A stretch of 47,452 nt of DNA from Rhodobacter sp. (GCA_030066215.1 JASJCA010000032.1:1-47452), one strand, 5' to 3'. Counted from the stretch's first letter, positions 25,131 through 34,592 are shown. Notes: a model not told the origin generated them from the letters alone. Program-made: numbers and translations.

Positions 25131-25676
25131 TCACTCGATGCCGATGAAGAACATCGCCCAGACCTGAAGCGCCTCGAAGCTGTCGTAGAGGTCTTTATCC
25201 TCGACGACCGGGTAGACGATCATCGTCGGCCCCAGCAGACCGACCTCAAGCGGCACGCCGTCGCCATGGGTGGCTACGATCGGTTCGTATTGGCTGAGGT
25301 GGTCCCAGGTGATTTCGACCTGATACCCGTCGAAGGCCATCGGCCAGGCCGATTTGCCCTCGGCGCCGACCCGCTTCATCAGCTCGCTCAGGCGCGGGCC
25401 GGTATAGGCAATCTCGCGCCCGGTGTCCAAAAGCGTGGCCTTGACTTCGTGCTGCGGCATTGCAGCCAGCATCGCGTCGTCGAAGGCGACGGCGACCCGA
25501 TAGGTGAGGTCCAGATAGCCCGAGAAATTCACGTCATCCTCATGCGCCGGTGGCGCATTGCCCTCGGGCAGCTCGCCGCCGATGGTGAGGATCACACGCT
25601 CGGTGGGCCCGGGGATTTCCGCTTGAGCGGCCGTCAGCCACCCAAATGCGAGGAGGGAGGCAAGAAGCAGTCTCAT
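25131..25676 (-). CDS. Secreted protein with sulfite-oxidase-like (molybdopterin-binding-type) fold
   Basis: A 181-residue protein with a clean Sec signal peptide (MRLLLASLLAFGWLTAAQA, cleavage after AQA). The mature part resembles small periplasmic SUOX-fold proteins: FSGYLDLTYRVAVAFDD, then TGPRLSELMKRVGAEG, FDGYQVEITWDHL and PTMIVYPVVED. It contains no cysteine, so the Mo-ligating cysteine of true sulfite oxidases is absent and Moco binding is unlikely or very different. Similar small proteins often accompany sensor kinases, but none is next to this gene. A strong terminator follows. It is divergent from argS with an AT-richer 165-bp gap. Confidence 0.7.
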   Translation of the reverse strand: MRLLLASLLAFGWLTAAQAEIPGPTERVILTIGGELPEGNAPPAHEDDVNFSGYLDLTYRVAVAFDDAMLAAMPQHEVKATLLDTGREIAYTGPRLSELMKRVGAEGKSAWPMAFDGYQVEITWDHLSQYEPIVATHGDGVPLEVGLLGPTMIVYPVVEDKDLYDSFEALQVWAMFFIGIE

Positions 25677-25841
25677 CGAGTGTCCTTTCGAATTCTATGT
25701 CGCGAATGTGACACTCCAGATTCCACAACTAAAAGGTGAACAAATCCTTAATGAATGCCAATTGACGTTAACGAAGGGTGCCCTCGATTGACCCCGGCGC
25801 TGCCCGTGCTAAACCGCGCCGGAATGCGCAGAGGGCCAAAA

Positions 25842-27563
25842 ATGCACCTTTTCTCGGACATTAGGGCGGCTGTGATCGAGGCGCTGGAGGCGATGGTCGC
25901 TGCCGGTGAGCTGCCGCCTGGCCTCGACATGGTTAACGTGGCCGTGGAACCGCCGCGCGACGCTGCCCATGGCGACATGGCGACCAACGCGGCAATGGTG
26001 CTGGCCAAGGCCGCCGGCCGACCGCCCCGCGAGATCGCCGAGGCGCTGGCGCTGCGGCTTGCCGAGGACAGCCGAATCGCCGCGGCCGAGGTCGCCGGCC
26101 CGGGCTTTCTGAACCTGCGGCTGGCCGCCCCGGTCTGGGCCGGGCTGGTCGAGGCGGTGCTGGCCGACCCCGATTACGGCCGCTCGGCGATGGGGGCGGG
26201 GCAGCGGGTCAACGTCGAGTATGTCTCGGCCAACCCCACCGGCCCCTTGCATGTGGGCCACACCCGCGGCGCGGTCTTCGGCGACGCCCTGGCCGCCCTT
26301 TTGGCCTATGCCGGCTTCGCCGTGACCCGCGAATACTACATCAACGACGGCGGCGCCCAGGTCGACGTGCTGGCGCGCTCGGCCTTCGAGCGCTACCGCG
26401 AGGCCTGCGGGCTCAGCCCCGAGATCGCCGAGGGGCTCTATCCCGGCGACTACCTAGTGCCGATCGGCGAGGCGCTGAAGGATCGCTACGGCGAAAGTCT
26501 GATCGACACACCCGAAGCCGACTGGCTGGTCGAGATACGCGAATTTGCCACTGCCCGGATGATGGACATGATCCGCGCTGATCTGGCGGCCTTGGGCGTG
26601 TCGATGGATGTCTATTTCTCGGAAAAATCGCTCTACGGCACCGGGCGGATCGAGGCGGCGCTGGAGGATCTGGCGGGCAAGGGGCTGATCTATGAGGGCG
26701 TGCTGGAGCCGCCCAAAGGCAAGATGCCCGAGGATTGGGAACCGCGCGAGCAGACGTTGTTCAAGTCCACCGCACACGGCGACGACGTCGACCGGCCGGT
26801 GAAGAAATCCGACGGCGCCTGGACCTATTTCGCCCCCGACATCGCCTATCATTTTGACAAGGTTTCCAGAGGCTTCGACCAGCTCATTGATGTGTTCGGC
26901 GCCGATCACGGCGGCTATGTCAAGCGGATGAAGGCGGCGGTCAGCGCGCTGAGCGACGGGCGCGTGCCGCTCGATATCAAGCTCACTCAGCTGGTGCGGC
27001 TTTTCAAGGACGGCGCGCCGTTCAAGATGTCCAAGCGGGCGGGTACCTTCGTCACCCTGCGCGATGTGGTCGATCAGGTTGGCGCCGACGTCACCCGCTT
27101 CGTGATGCTGACGCGCAAGAACGACGCGCCGCTCGATTTCGACTTCGACCACGTGCTCGAACAGTCGAAGGACAACCCGGTCTTCTACGTGCAATACGCC
27201 CATGCCCGGGTCCGCTCGGTCCTGCGCAAGGCGGCTGAGCAGAACATCGCCCTTACCGATACGCCGGCGCTCGAGGACGCCGCCGAAATTGCAGTGGCCA
27301 AGAAACTCGCCGAATGGCCGCGACTCGTCGAGATCGCCGCCCGCACGCACGAACCGCACCGCATCGCCTTTTACCTCTACGACCTCGCGTCGGAGTTCCA
27401 CGCGCTCTGGAACCGGGGCAACGAACGGCCCGAGCTGCGCTTCCTGCAGGATGGCGATCCAAAGGCCTCGGCCGAAAAAATCGCGCTGCTACGGGCCGTT
27501 GGCGTTGTTATTTCAGCCGGTCTTGGTATTCTAGGCGTGACCCCGGCAGAGGAAATGCGCTGA
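25842..27563 (+). CDS. argS: Arginyl-tRNA synthetase
   Basis: A 573-residue class I aminoacyl-tRNA synthetase that charges tRNA-Arg. It has the N-terminal add-1 domain, the HIGH-equivalent motif [33 protein letters not shown], the KMSKS-equivalent [13 protein letters not shown] and the C-terminal anticodon-binding domain ([14 protein letters not shown]). ATG 25842 with GAGGG upstream matches the usual family start ([15 protein letters not shown]); an upstream in-frame ATG at 25755 adds 29 unconserved residues. It is followed after 85 bp by the SPOR gene, then nagZ-scpA-scpB, a gene order common in Rhodobacterales. Confidence 0.97.
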   Translation: MHLFSDIRAAVIEALEAMVAAGELPPGLDMVNVAVEPPRDAAHGDMATNAAMVLAKAAGRPPREIAEALALRLAEDSRIAAAEVAGPGFLNLRLAAPVWAGLVEAVLADPDYGRSAMGAGQRVNVEYVSANPTGPLHVGHTRGAVFGDALAALLAYAGFAVTREYYINDGGAQVDVLARSAFERYREACGLSPEIAEGLYPGDYLVPIGEALKDRYGESLIDTPEADWLVEIREFATARMMDMIRADLAALGVSMDVYFSEKSLYGTGRIEAALEDLAGKGLIYEGVLEPPKGKMPEDWEPREQTLFKSTAHGDDVDRPVKKSDGAWTYFAPDIAYHFDKVSRGFDQLIDVFGADHGGYVKRMKAAVSALSDGRVPLDIKLTQLVRLFKDGAPFKMSKRAGTFVTLRDVVDQVGADVTRFVMLTRKNDAPLDFDFDHVLEQSKDNPVFYVQYAHARVRSVLRKAAEQNIALTDTPALEDAAEIAVAKKLAEWPRLVEIAARTHEPHRIAFYLYDLASEFHALWNRGNERPELRFLQDGDPKASAEKIALLRAVGVVISAGLGILGVTPAEEMR

Positions 27564-27648
27564 TCGAACAGGCGCAACCGGCCACAGCGGGTCGCGAGCA
27601 GGCAAGACGGACCGGGGATGCGGTGCAGCCTCGGGCAGTGAGGCAGAG

Positions 27649-28524
27649 ATGGCGGAGATCTATCAAGGCGACGGCGCCGAACCGGTCGATGCGGCGGGGC
27701 CGGGTTTTTTTGGGACGGTGTTCAACTGGGTCGGGGCGCTGTTGTCGATGGCGTTGGTTGCCGGGCTGGCGGTCTGGGCCTACCAGCTGGTGCAGCGCGA
27801 CGTCAGCGGCGTGCCGGTGGTGCGCGCGCTCGAAGGTCCGATGCGGGTGGCGCCGACAGATCCCGGCGGCGAACGCGCCGCACATCAGGGGCTGGCGGTC
27901 AACTCGGTGGCCGCCGACGGCGCCGCCGAACGCCCCGCCGACCGGCTGATCCTGGCGCCGAAGCCGCTGGATCTCACCGACGAGGATCTGCCGCAGCCGC
28001 GTTTGGCCGAGGCACCGCCCGTCGCCGAGCCGGCGCCAGAACTGGTCGCTGACGCAGCGGCGCTGGCAGACGCCCTGGCCGAGGGCGTCACCCCGCTCAG
28101 TGCCGTGGTGGTGCCCGAGGTCAAGGTGATCCCTGCAACTGTCAAGGGTGTGGCGCGCTCGCCGATGCCGTCGCCGCGTCCGGCGGGCGATTTCACCGCC
28201 GACAAGGTTGCAGAGACCGTCGCGCTGGCGGTGGCGGCCTCGGCGGTCGAGGTCGATCCCGGCACGATCCCGCCCGGCACCCGCCTGGTACAGTTCGGCG
28301 CTTTCCCCAGCCCCGAAGCGGCGCGCGCCGAATGGGCCAAACTCGATCTACAGTTCGATGATTTCTTGGCCGGCAAGAACCGGGTGATTCAGCGCGCGGC
28401 CTCGGGCGGCAAGACGTTTTACCGGCTCCGCGTGATGGGATTTGCGGACATCAACGACGCCCGCCGGTTCTGTTCGGCCTTCGTGGCCGAGGGCCAGGGC
28501 TGCATCCCGGTCGTGACCCGGTGA
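27649..28524 (+). CDS. SPOR-domain membrane protein
   Basis: A 291-residue bitopic protein: a short cytoplasmic segment, one membrane helix (about 25-45, VFNWVGALLSMALVAGLAVW), a proline/alanine-rich periplasmic linker (about 90-205) and a C-terminal SPOR domain (TRLVQFGAFPSPEAARAEW to FYRLRVMGFADINDARRFC). SPOR domains bind glycan strands lacking stem peptides at division septa, which suggests a cell-division role. It lies between argS and nagZ; its stop overlaps the nagZ GTG start (GTGA). A chain of overlaps continues through scpA and scpB. Confidence 0.88.
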   Translation: MAEIYQGDGAEPVDAAGPGFFGTVFNWVGALLSMALVAGLAVWAYQLVQRDVSGVPVVRALEGPMRVAPTDPGGERAAHQGLAVNSVAADGAAERPADRLILAPKPLDLTDEDLPQPRLAEAPPVAEPAPELVADAAALADALAEGVTPLSAVVVPEVKVIPATVKGVARSPMPSPRPAGDFTADKVAETVALAVAASAVEVDPGTIPPGTRLVQFGAFPSPEAARAEWAKLDLQFDDFLAGKNRVIQRAASGGKTFYRLRVMGFADINDARRFCSAFVAEGQGCIPVVTR

Positions 28525-29534
28525 GTTCGACCCAGGCCGCGGCGATCCTGGGCTGCCGGGGCCCGCGGCTGACCCCGGACGAGCGCGATTTCTTCGCCGC
28601 GGCGCAGCCCTGGGGCTTCATCCTCTTTGCCCGCAACTGCGAAACCCCAGACCAGGTGCGCCGCCTGACCGGATGCTTGCGCGCGGCGGTGGGCCGCGAC
28701 GCGCCGATCCTGATCGACCAAGAGGGCGGGCGGGTCCAGCGCATCGGCCCGCCCCAGTGGCGGCAATACCTGCCGCCGCTCGACCAGTGCCGGGCAGCCG
28801 GCGCCCAGGCGCCGCGGGCGATGTACCTGCGCACCCGGCTGATTGCGGCAGAGCTCGCCGATCTCGGCATCGACGTCAACTGCGCGCCGATGGCCGACAT
28901 TGCCGGGCCCGACACCCATGCCTTCCTGAAGAATCGCTGCTACGGCACTGACGCCGAGAGCGTCACTGCGAACGCCTGCGCCGTGGCCGAGGCGCTCTTC
29001 GACGGCGGCCTGCTGCCGGTGATCAAGCACATGCCGGGCCATGGCCGCGCCGTGGTCGACAGCCACACCACGCCGCCGGTGGTCGAGGACGCGGCCGAAA
29101 CGCTCCGGGCCCGCGACTTCGCGCCGTTCAAGGCGCTCGCCGACCTGCCGATGGCGATGACCGCGCATGTGGTCTACACCGCCTTCGATCCGGCGGTGCC
29201 GGCGACGACCTCGCCCAGGATGATCCGGCTGATCCGCGACGAGCTGGGGTTTTCGGGCCTCCTGATGACCGACGATATCTCGATGGACGCGCTCGCCGGC
29301 GATCTGGCCGCCCGCTGCCGGGCGGCGCGCGCGGCGGGCTGCGACCTGGTCCTGCACTGCAACGGCGATCTCTCTGAGATGCGCGTCGCCGTCGACACCG
29401 CCGGCACGCTGCAGGGCGACGGGCTCGCCCGCGCCGAGGCCGCCCTGGCCGCCCGCCGGCCGGTTCGCCCCATTGACATTGCCGCGACGGAGGCGGAGCT
29501 TGAGGCGCTCATTTCCGGTCGGGTCCATGGGTGA
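28521..29534 (+). CDS. nagZ: Beta-N-acetylhexosaminidase (GH3)
   Basis: A 337-residue cytoplasmic GH3 enzyme that cleaves GlcNAc from GlcNAc-anhydroMurNAc peptides during peptidoglycan recycling. Family signs are PWGFILFARNCETPDQV, ILIDQEGGRVQRI, the catalytic His loop VIKHMPGHGRAVVDSH and the nucleophile aspartate in LLMTDDISMDAL. It starts at the GTG within the GTGA overlap with the SPOR gene, and its end overlaps scpA by 8 bp. The conserved arrangement links wall recycling with chromosome-segregation genes in this group. Confidence 0.94.
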   Translation: MSSTQAAAILGCRGPRLTPDERDFFAAAQPWGFILFARNCETPDQVRRLTGCLRAAVGRDAPILIDQEGGRVQRIGPPQWRQYLPPLDQCRAAGAQAPRAMYLRTRLIAAELADLGIDVNCAPMADIAGPDTHAFLKNRCYGTDAESVTANACAVAEALFDGGLLPVIKHMPGHGRAVVDSHTTPPVVEDAAETLRARDFAPFKALADLPMAMTAHVVYTAFDPAVPATTSPRMIRLIRDELGFSGLLMTDDISMDALAGDLAARCRAARAAGCDLVLHCNGDLSEMRVAVDTAGTLQGDGLARAEAALAARRPVRPIDIAATEAELEALISGRVHG

Positions 29535-30318
29535 GGTCGTGAGTCTCAACACCGTCGCCAGCGTCGAGGCACGCCGCGCCGCCGAGGCGCTGATCGTCGA
29601 TGTCGACGGCTTCGAGGGCCCGCTCGACCTGCTGTTGACGCTCTCGCGCACCCAGAAGGTGGACCTGCGTACGATCTCGGTCCTGGCGCTGGCCGAGCAG
29701 TACCTGGCCTTCATCGAAGAGGCGCGCACGCTGCGCATCGAGCTGGCCGCCGACTACCTGGTGATGGCCGCCTGGCTGGCGTTTCTGAAGTCTCGGCTGC
29801 TGCTGCCGCCCGACCCCGCCGAAGAGGGGCCCTCGGGCGAGGATCTGGCGGCGCATCTGGCGTTTCAGCTCGAACGGCTGCAGGCGATGCGCGACGCCGC
29901 CGCGCGGCTGATGGGGCGCGACCGCAAGGGCCGCGATTTCTTCGTCCGCGGCCTGCCCGAGGGGGTCGCCCGGGTCAAGCGCGTCACCTACACCGCGACG
30001 CTGCTCGACCTGATGCAGGGCTATGCACGGATCCGCACGCGCGACGAGTTCCGCCCCTTCAGCATGGACCGCGACCGCATCCTGACGCTGGAACAGGCGC
30101 TCGACCGGATGCGGCCCCTGATCGGCTTTGCCGGCGACTGGACCGATCTGATGTCGTATTTGCCCGACGGCTGGGAGGACGATCCGGGGCTGCGCCGTTC
30201 GGCCACCGCGGCCACCTTCGCCGCCTCGCTGGAACTGGCCAAGGAGGGCCGGATCGAGCTGCGCCAGGCCGAGACCTACGCCCCGATCCAGATCCGCCGG
30301 AAGGACGGCGATGGCTGA
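29527..30318 (+). CDS. scpA: Segregation and condensation protein A
   Basis: A 263-residue kleisin partner of the SMC condensin complex. The N-terminal helical domain carries the family hallmark DGFEGPLDLLLTLSRTQKVD, then LALAEQYLAFIEEA and the helix YLVMAAWLAFLKSRLLLP. The C-terminal winged-helix part ends LELAKEGRIELRQAETYAPIQI. ATG 29527 is chosen because it lies 8 bp before the nagZ stop; a frame back to 29473 is open but is nagZ coding DNA. It overlaps scpB by 8 bp. Confidence 0.94.
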   Translation: MGEVVSLNTVASVEARRAAEALIVDVDGFEGPLDLLLTLSRTQKVDLRTISVLALAEQYLAFIEEARTLRIELAADYLVMAAWLAFLKSRLLLPPDPAEEGPSGEDLAAHLAFQLERLQAMRDAAARLMGRDRKGRDFFVRGLPEGVARVKRVTYTATLLDLMQGYARIRTRDEFRPFSMDRDRILTLEQALDRMRPLIGFAGDWTDLMSYLPDGWEDDPGLRRSATAATFAASLELAKEGRIELRQAETYAPIQIRRKDGDG

Positions 30319-30961
30319 GCCGGGCGAGGACAGCCTGTTCGAGGCGCCGCCGATGGGCGAGCAGGAGCGCATGGTCGAGGCGATCCTGTTTGCCTCCGCC
30401 GAGCCGGTCACCGTGGCCGAACTCAACGCGCGCATGCCGCACGGCGCCGACGCGGCCGAGGCGCTGGTGCATCTGCGCAAGCGCTATGACGGGCGCGGGG
30501 TGCATCTGGTCAAGGTCGGCGACGCCTGGGCGCTGCGCACCGCGCCGGACCTGGGCTTTCTGATGCAGAAAGAGACGGTCGAGACCCGCAAGCTCAGCCG
30601 CGCCGCGATCGAGACCCTGGCGATCGTCGCGTACCACCAGCCGGTGACGCGCGCCGAAATCGAAGAGATCCGCGGCGTCTCGGTCAGCCGCGGCACCGTC
30701 GACCAGCTGTTGGAGCTGGAGTGGATCAAGTTCGGCCGCCGCAAGATGACACCGGGGCGGCCGGTGACCTATGTGGTCACCGACGAGTTCCTCGACCACT
30801 TCGGCCTGGAAAGCGCCCGCGACCTGCCGGGGCTGAAAGAACTGCGCGCCGCCGGCCTGCTCGACAGCCGCCCGCCGATGGGCAACCTGCCCGCCGGCGA
30901 GGCGGAAGACGACGACGACGGCCCGCCGCCGGATGACCAGGGCGAGATGTTCGACGAGTAA
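30311..30961 (+). CDS. scpB: Segregation and condensation protein B
   Basis: A 216-residue protein with tandem winged-helix domains that dimerises and binds ScpA in the SMC complex. It shows MVEAILFASAEPVTVAEL at the start of the first domain and LSRAAIETLAIVAYHQPVTR with RGVSVSRGTVDQLLEL in the second. The tail is very acidic (EAEDDDDGPPPDD). The tatABC genes that often follow scpB in Rhodobacterales are absent here; repeat copy C and a convergent zinc-ribbon gene follow instead. Confidence 0.93.
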   Translation: MAEPGEDSLFEAPPMGEQERMVEAILFASAEPVTVAELNARMPHGADAAEALVHLRKRYDGRGVHLVKVGDAWALRTAPDLGFLMQKETVETRKLSRAAIETLAIVAYHQPVTRAEIEEIRGVSVSRGTVDQLLELEWIKFGRRKMTPGRPVTYVVTDEFLDHFGLESARDLPGLKELRAAGLLDSRPPMGNLPAGEAEDDDDGPPPDDQGEMFDE

Positions 30962-31065
30962 TGGGCGCGGTGCAGGTGTTTGAGGTGGCAGCGTGCCCCG
31001 GCGTCCAAGTCGATGCGCGTTGGGTTCGGCGCGGTCCCAAAATGAAACGAGCCGCCTGGCAAGAA

Positions 31066-31266
31066 ATCGGCCTGAAACGGACATCCGCGCGCCGCCCCGG
31101 GCACGGAGTCAAGGCGCGAAGCGCCGCCGTGCCCATCGCCAACCCGCCCCGGAGGGGTGGCGATTGGTCGATCACCCCGCACCGCTCGATGCCCTACGGA
31201 CTCGACGACCATAAAGCGCAACCGTCCAGAAGTCGGTTCGCCACCCCGCGGGTTGGCGACGGGCAC
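31066..31266 (+). repeat. Dispersed inverted-arm repeat, copy C
   Basis: The 168-bp core is 31099-31266. The left part reads GGGCACGGAGTCAAGGCGCG, then GTGCCCATCGCCAACCCGCC...GGGTGGCGATTGG; the right arm is CGCCACCCCGCGGGTTGGCGACGGGCAC at its end. It occupies most of the 356-bp gap between the convergent scpB and zinc-ribbon genes. It aligns with copy B without gaps over 201 bp and with the reverse complement of copy A. Confidence 0.85.
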
Positions 31267-31317
31267 GCCTCTTCATAGGAGCCCTCGAACGGCCTTGCAG
31301 GCCCAGCGGCGGAGCGA

Positions 31318-32115
31318 TCAGCCCTCGCCGCCCTCCGAGAAGCTCGCGATCAGTTCGTTGATCTTGGCAACCGAGGTCTCGACCCCGGTGTTGATCTGGT
31401 CACGCAGTGTGTTGGCCCAGTCGACGTAAGTCGCCAGATAGGGCTCGGCCTGCGGCACCTGCTCGACGATCTGGGGCGCAAACGAATAGACGGCGACGGC
31501 GACCGCGGCGACGATCGCGATTAGCAGAAACCCGGTACGGAAGCCGCCGCGGCGGCGGACGGCCGCGGCTTCTTCGGCCACGACGACACCGGCTGGCGCG
31601 CCCTCTTCCCGGTCCTCCGAAGCGCGCAAGGTGGAATTGATCTCGTCGATGTCGGGCAAGAGTTCGCGCCGCGACCCCGCCGGCGCAGCGGCCGGCGCGG
31701 CGTCGGTATCGTCGTCCAGCCCGCGTAGGCGCGCCATCCGAGCCCGCGCCGCCGCGGACCGCTGCGCCGCAACGGCGTCGGCGTCCTCGAGCCCCAGATC
31801 GGGCTGGGTTTCCAAGCCTTCGGCGTCGGCCTTGCGGGCGGCGGTTTCGCGTTCGGCCTCTTCACGCAGGACGCCGGCCACCTCGGGGTCGAGCTCACGC
31901 GGCTCCGGCGCTGGCGCATCCCCGGGCTCCGGCATGGCGGCGTCTTCCACGGGAGGCGGCTGGTCCAGCTCGTCGGCCAAATCGGCATCCATATGTGCGG
32001 GCCGCTGGAACCAGGTATGTCCGCAATTGGAGCATTGTACGTCGCGCCCGGCCTCGGGGATCACGTCGTCGTCGACCTCGTACTGCGCACCGCAGTTTGG
32101 GCATATCAGCCGCAT
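31318..32115 (-). CDS. Zinc-ribbon membrane protein (MJ0042-type finger)
   Basis: A 265-residue protein. The N-terminus MRLICPNCGAQYEVDDDVIP, followed by VQCSNCGHTWFQ, is an MJ0042-type zinc ribbon with CxxC...CxxC ligands. The middle (about 45-185) is acidic and Ala/Glu-rich, probably disordered. A single transmembrane helix follows (about 198-218, FRTGFLLIAIVAAVAVAVYSF) with a short periplasmic tail. ATG 32115 is used because the ribbon starts there. Such proteins are commonly found next to ftsEX-plsC in this group, and it is divergent from ftsE here. The molecular role is unknown. Confidence 0.85.
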   Translation of the reverse strand: MRLICPNCGAQYEVDDDVIPEAGRDVQCSNCGHTWFQRPAHMDADLADELDQPPPVEDAAMPEPGDAPAPEPRELDPEVAGVLREEAERETAARKADAEGLETQPDLGLEDADAVAAQRSAAARARMARLRGLDDDTDAAPAAAPAGSRRELLPDIDEINSTLRASEDREEGAPAGVVVAEEAAAVRRRGGFRTGFLLIAIVAAVAVAVYSFAPQIVEQVPQAEPYLATYVDWANTLRDQINTGVETSVAKINELIASFSEGGEG

Positions 32116-32281
32116 GCCGCCCCCTGTCCGATTGCACAATCTCTTGCGCGCATGTCCTGCCCTTTTTCTAGTGGTTGTACCAGTCCGCGGGTGCATTTCA
32201 AACCTTTTGGCCAGGCGCGATTGAAACGGGGCGGCGATTTGGGCAAAACGAACACGGTACGAACGCCGGCAGGGGGCGCAT

Positions 32282-32959
32282 GTGATCGAGTTGAGCGATG
32301 TGTCCTACAGCTATGGCGGGGGCGAGCTGTTGTCGGGCATCAGCCTGACCCTGGCGCCGGGCTCGTTCCATTTCCTGACCGGCCCGTCAGGGGCCGGCAA
32401 GACCACGTTCCTCAAACTCTGCTACGGCGATCTCCTTGCGACGGCCGGCCGGGTGACAGCCTTCGGTCAGGACGTGCGTGGGCTGGCGCGGGACGAAATC
32501 GCGCGGCTGCGACGCCGGATCGGAGTGGTGCACCAGGATTGCCGGTTCCTGGACCATTTGCCGGTGGCCGAGAACGTCGCCCTGCCACTGATCGTGTCGG
32601 GGCGCGACACAGCGGGTGAGGCGGCGAACCTGGCGGACCTCTTGGGCTGGGTCGGCCTCAGCGACCAGGCCGGCGCCCTACCGCCATCGCTTTCGGGCGG
32701 CGAGCGCCAGCGCGCGGCGCTGGCGCGGGCGGTGATCATGGCGCCCGAGGTGGTGATCGCCGACGAGCCCACCGGCAATATCGACTGGGAAATGTCGCTG
32801 CGGTTGTTGAGTCTGCTGGTCGAGCTCAACAAGATGGGCAAGACCATCGTGATCGCGACCCATGACTTGAACCTGATCCGGTCCGCAAAGCAGCAGGTCG
32901 CCGCGCGGGTGCTGCGGATCCGCAACCGCGGCGTGCAACTGGCGGGGGCCGACCTGTGA
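32282..32959 (+). CDS. ftsE: Cell division ATP-binding protein FtsE
   Basis: A 225-residue ABC ATPase that pairs with FtsX to drive peptidoglycan hydrolase activation at the septum. Motifs: Walker A FLTGPSGAGKTTFLKL, Q-loop VVHQDCRFLDHLPV, signature LSGGERQRAALARAV, Walker B EVVIADEPTGNID and H-loop VIATHDLNLI. It starts at GTG 32282. The 166-bp gap to the divergent zinc-ribbon gene carries the promoter; no obvious hexamers are seen. Its stop overlaps the ftsX GTG. Confidence 0.93.
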   Translation: MIELSDVSYSYGGGELLSGISLTLAPGSFHFLTGPSGAGKTTFLKLCYGDLLATAGRVTAFGQDVRGLARDEIARLRRRIGVVHQDCRFLDHLPVAENVALPLIVSGRDTAGEAANLADLLGWVGLSDQAGALPPSLSGGERQRAALARAVIMAPEVVIADEPTGNIDWEMSLRLLSLLVELNKMGKTIVIATHDLNLIRSAKQQVAARVLRIRNRGVQLAGADL

Positions 32960-33858
32960 GCCTCGGCGGCGATATCGTGGCGGTGCTGCGCGGCGACGCC
33001 CAGGCCGACCGGGTGGTGCCGCCGACCGGCTTCACCGCCCGGCTGACGCTGTTCACCGCCGCGGCGATGGCGTTTTTGGCGGTCTTCGCGCTGGCGTTGT
33101 CGCTGGCCACCGGGCGGCTCGCCGACCGCTGGGGGTCGGAACTGGCGCGCAGCGCGACGGTGCGGATCTCGGCCCCCGCGGGCCAGGTCGAGGCGCAGGT
33201 CCAAGCGGCGCTGCGGGTGCTGCGGACGACGCCGGGCGTGACCTCGGCCAGGGTGCTCGACGCGGCCGAGCAGCGCGCCCTGCTGGAGCCCTGGTTCGGC
33301 CCCGACCTGCCGATCGAGAGCCTGCCGGCGCCGCAACTGATCGACGTGGTCGAGGATGGTCGCGGCTACGATGCGGACGGTCTGCGGCTGCGCCTGACCG
33401 CCGAGGCGCCGGGCGCGGTGCTCGACGACCACACCCGCTGGCGCCGGCCGCTGATCCGCGCGGCGGACCGGCTCAGAGCGCTGGGCGTCGTGTCGATCCT
33501 GCTGATCGCCGGCGCCACGGCGGCGATGATCACCCTGGCGGCCCAGGCGGCGCTGGCGGCGAATGCGCAGGTGATTGGGGTGCTGCGACTCGTAGGCGCG
33601 CGCGACGTCTACATCGCCCGCGCCTTCGTCCGCCGGTTCACCCTGCGGGCCCTGGTCGGCGCGGCGGCGGGCGCGGCCTTGGCCACCGCCGCCATCGCGA
33701 TCCTGCCCCGCGCCGGCGATGCCGGCGGCTTCTTGACCGGCCTGGGGTTCCAGGGCTGGCACTGGCTTTGGCCGCTGGCGATCCCGCCGCTCGCAGCGGT
33801 GGTGGCGTTCTGGGCCACCCGGCTCGCCGCCTTTCGCTCGCTGAGGGAGCTGACGTGA
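32956..33858 (+). CDS. ftsX: Cell division protein FtsX
   Basis: A 300-residue inner-membrane partner of FtsE. There is a cytoplasmic start, helix 1 at about 30-52 (LTLFTAAAMAFLAVFALALSL), a periplasmic domain of about 125 residues, then three more helices (around 175-200, 230-250 and 270-290), which is the FtsX topology. The GTG start overlaps ftsE (GTGA) and its TGA overlaps the plsC ATG, so ftsE-ftsX-plsC form one coupled unit. Confidence 0.92.
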   Translation: MSLGGDIVAVLRGDAQADRVVPPTGFTARLTLFTAAAMAFLAVFALALSLATGRLADRWGSELARSATVRISAPAGQVEAQVQAALRVLRTTPGVTSARVLDAAEQRALLEPWFGPDLPIESLPAPQLIDVVEDGRGYDADGLRLRLTAEAPGAVLDDHTRWRRPLIRAADRLRALGVVSILLIAGATAAMITLAAQAALAANAQVIGVLRLVGARDVYIARAFVRRFTLRALVGAAAGAALATAAIAILPRAGDAGGFLTGLGFQGWHWLWPLAIPPLAAVVAFWATRLAAFRSLRELT

Positions 33859-34592
33859 TGGCCCATGCGGTGCAATGGCTGCGCTCGCTGGTCTTCGTGG
33901 GCCAGATGTACGGCATGATGGCGCTGATGGCGCTGTTCTTCACCCCGCCGGCGCTGGTCTGGCGGCCCTGGGCGTTCCACGGCGTGCACACCTATTGCCG
34001 CTGGGTGCGCTGGACGGCGCGATGGATGGTCGGGCTCAGGTCCGAGGTGCGCGGCGAGGTGCCGACTGACGAGGTGCTGATCGCCTCGAAACACCAGTCG
34101 TTCCTCGACATCATTCTGCTGTGCAGCGTGCTGCCGCGGCCCAAATTCATCATGAAACAGGAACTGCGGTGGGCGCCGATCCTGGGCTGGTACGCCTTGC
34201 GCATCGGCTGCATCCCGGTCGACCGCGGCAAGCGCGGCGCGGCGGTGCAGCAGATGGTGCGGGGCGTCGAACAGGGGCGCGCGACGCCTGGCCAGCTGAT
34301 TATCTACCCGCAGGGCACACGGGTCGCGCCAGGTGCCCATCGGCAATACAAGGTCGGTTCGGGCATCCTTTACGAACAACTTGGCCAGGACTGCGTGCCG
34401 GCGGCGACCAATGTCGGGGTGTTCTGGCCGCGGCGCGGGATCTACCGCAAGCCCGGTCTGGCGGTTGTCGAGTTCTTGCCGCGTATCCATGCCGGGATGG
34501 AACAGGAGGCGTTCATGAAACACCTCGAAGAGGTGGTCGAGGACGCGTCGGACAGGTTGATGGCAGAGGCGGGGTTTGAGGGCACGACATGA
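33858..34592 (+). CDS. plsC: 1-acyl-sn-glycerol-3-phosphate acyltransferase
   Basis: A 244-residue membrane acyltransferase that makes phosphatidic acid. It carries the NHX4D-type box as KHQSFLDIILL, the substrate-binding block FIMKQELRWAPILGWYA and the third box IYPQGTRVAPG (EGTR-type, here QGTR). A hydrophobic N-terminal helix anchors it. ATG 33858 overlaps the ftsX stop and follows GAGGGAG; an upstream frame to 33768 is ftsX DNA. Its 3' end overlaps the PPOX gene as ATGA. Confidence 0.92.
   Translation: MAHAVQWLRSLVFVGQMYGMMALMALFFTPPALVWRPWAFHGVHTYCRWVRWTARWMVGLRSEVRGEVPTDEVLIASKHQSFLDIILLCSVLPRPKFIMKQELRWAPILGWYALRIGCIPVDRGKRGAAVQQMVRGVEQGRATPGQLIIYPQGTRVAPGAHRQYKVGSGILYEQLGQDCVPAATNVGVFWPRRGIYRKPGLAVVEFLPRIHAGMEQEAFMKHLEEVVEDASDRLMAEAGFEGTT

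Noticed and set aside
30962..31317. tatA-tatB-tatC expected after scpB
   Set aside because: No Tat-like sequence is present; only repeat copy C and spacer DNA.
31157..31429. Small frames in and around repeat C
   Set aside because: They lie in repeat DNA or run into the zinc-ribbon gene on the other strand; copy A shows a frameshift in the conserved frame, so coding is not supported.
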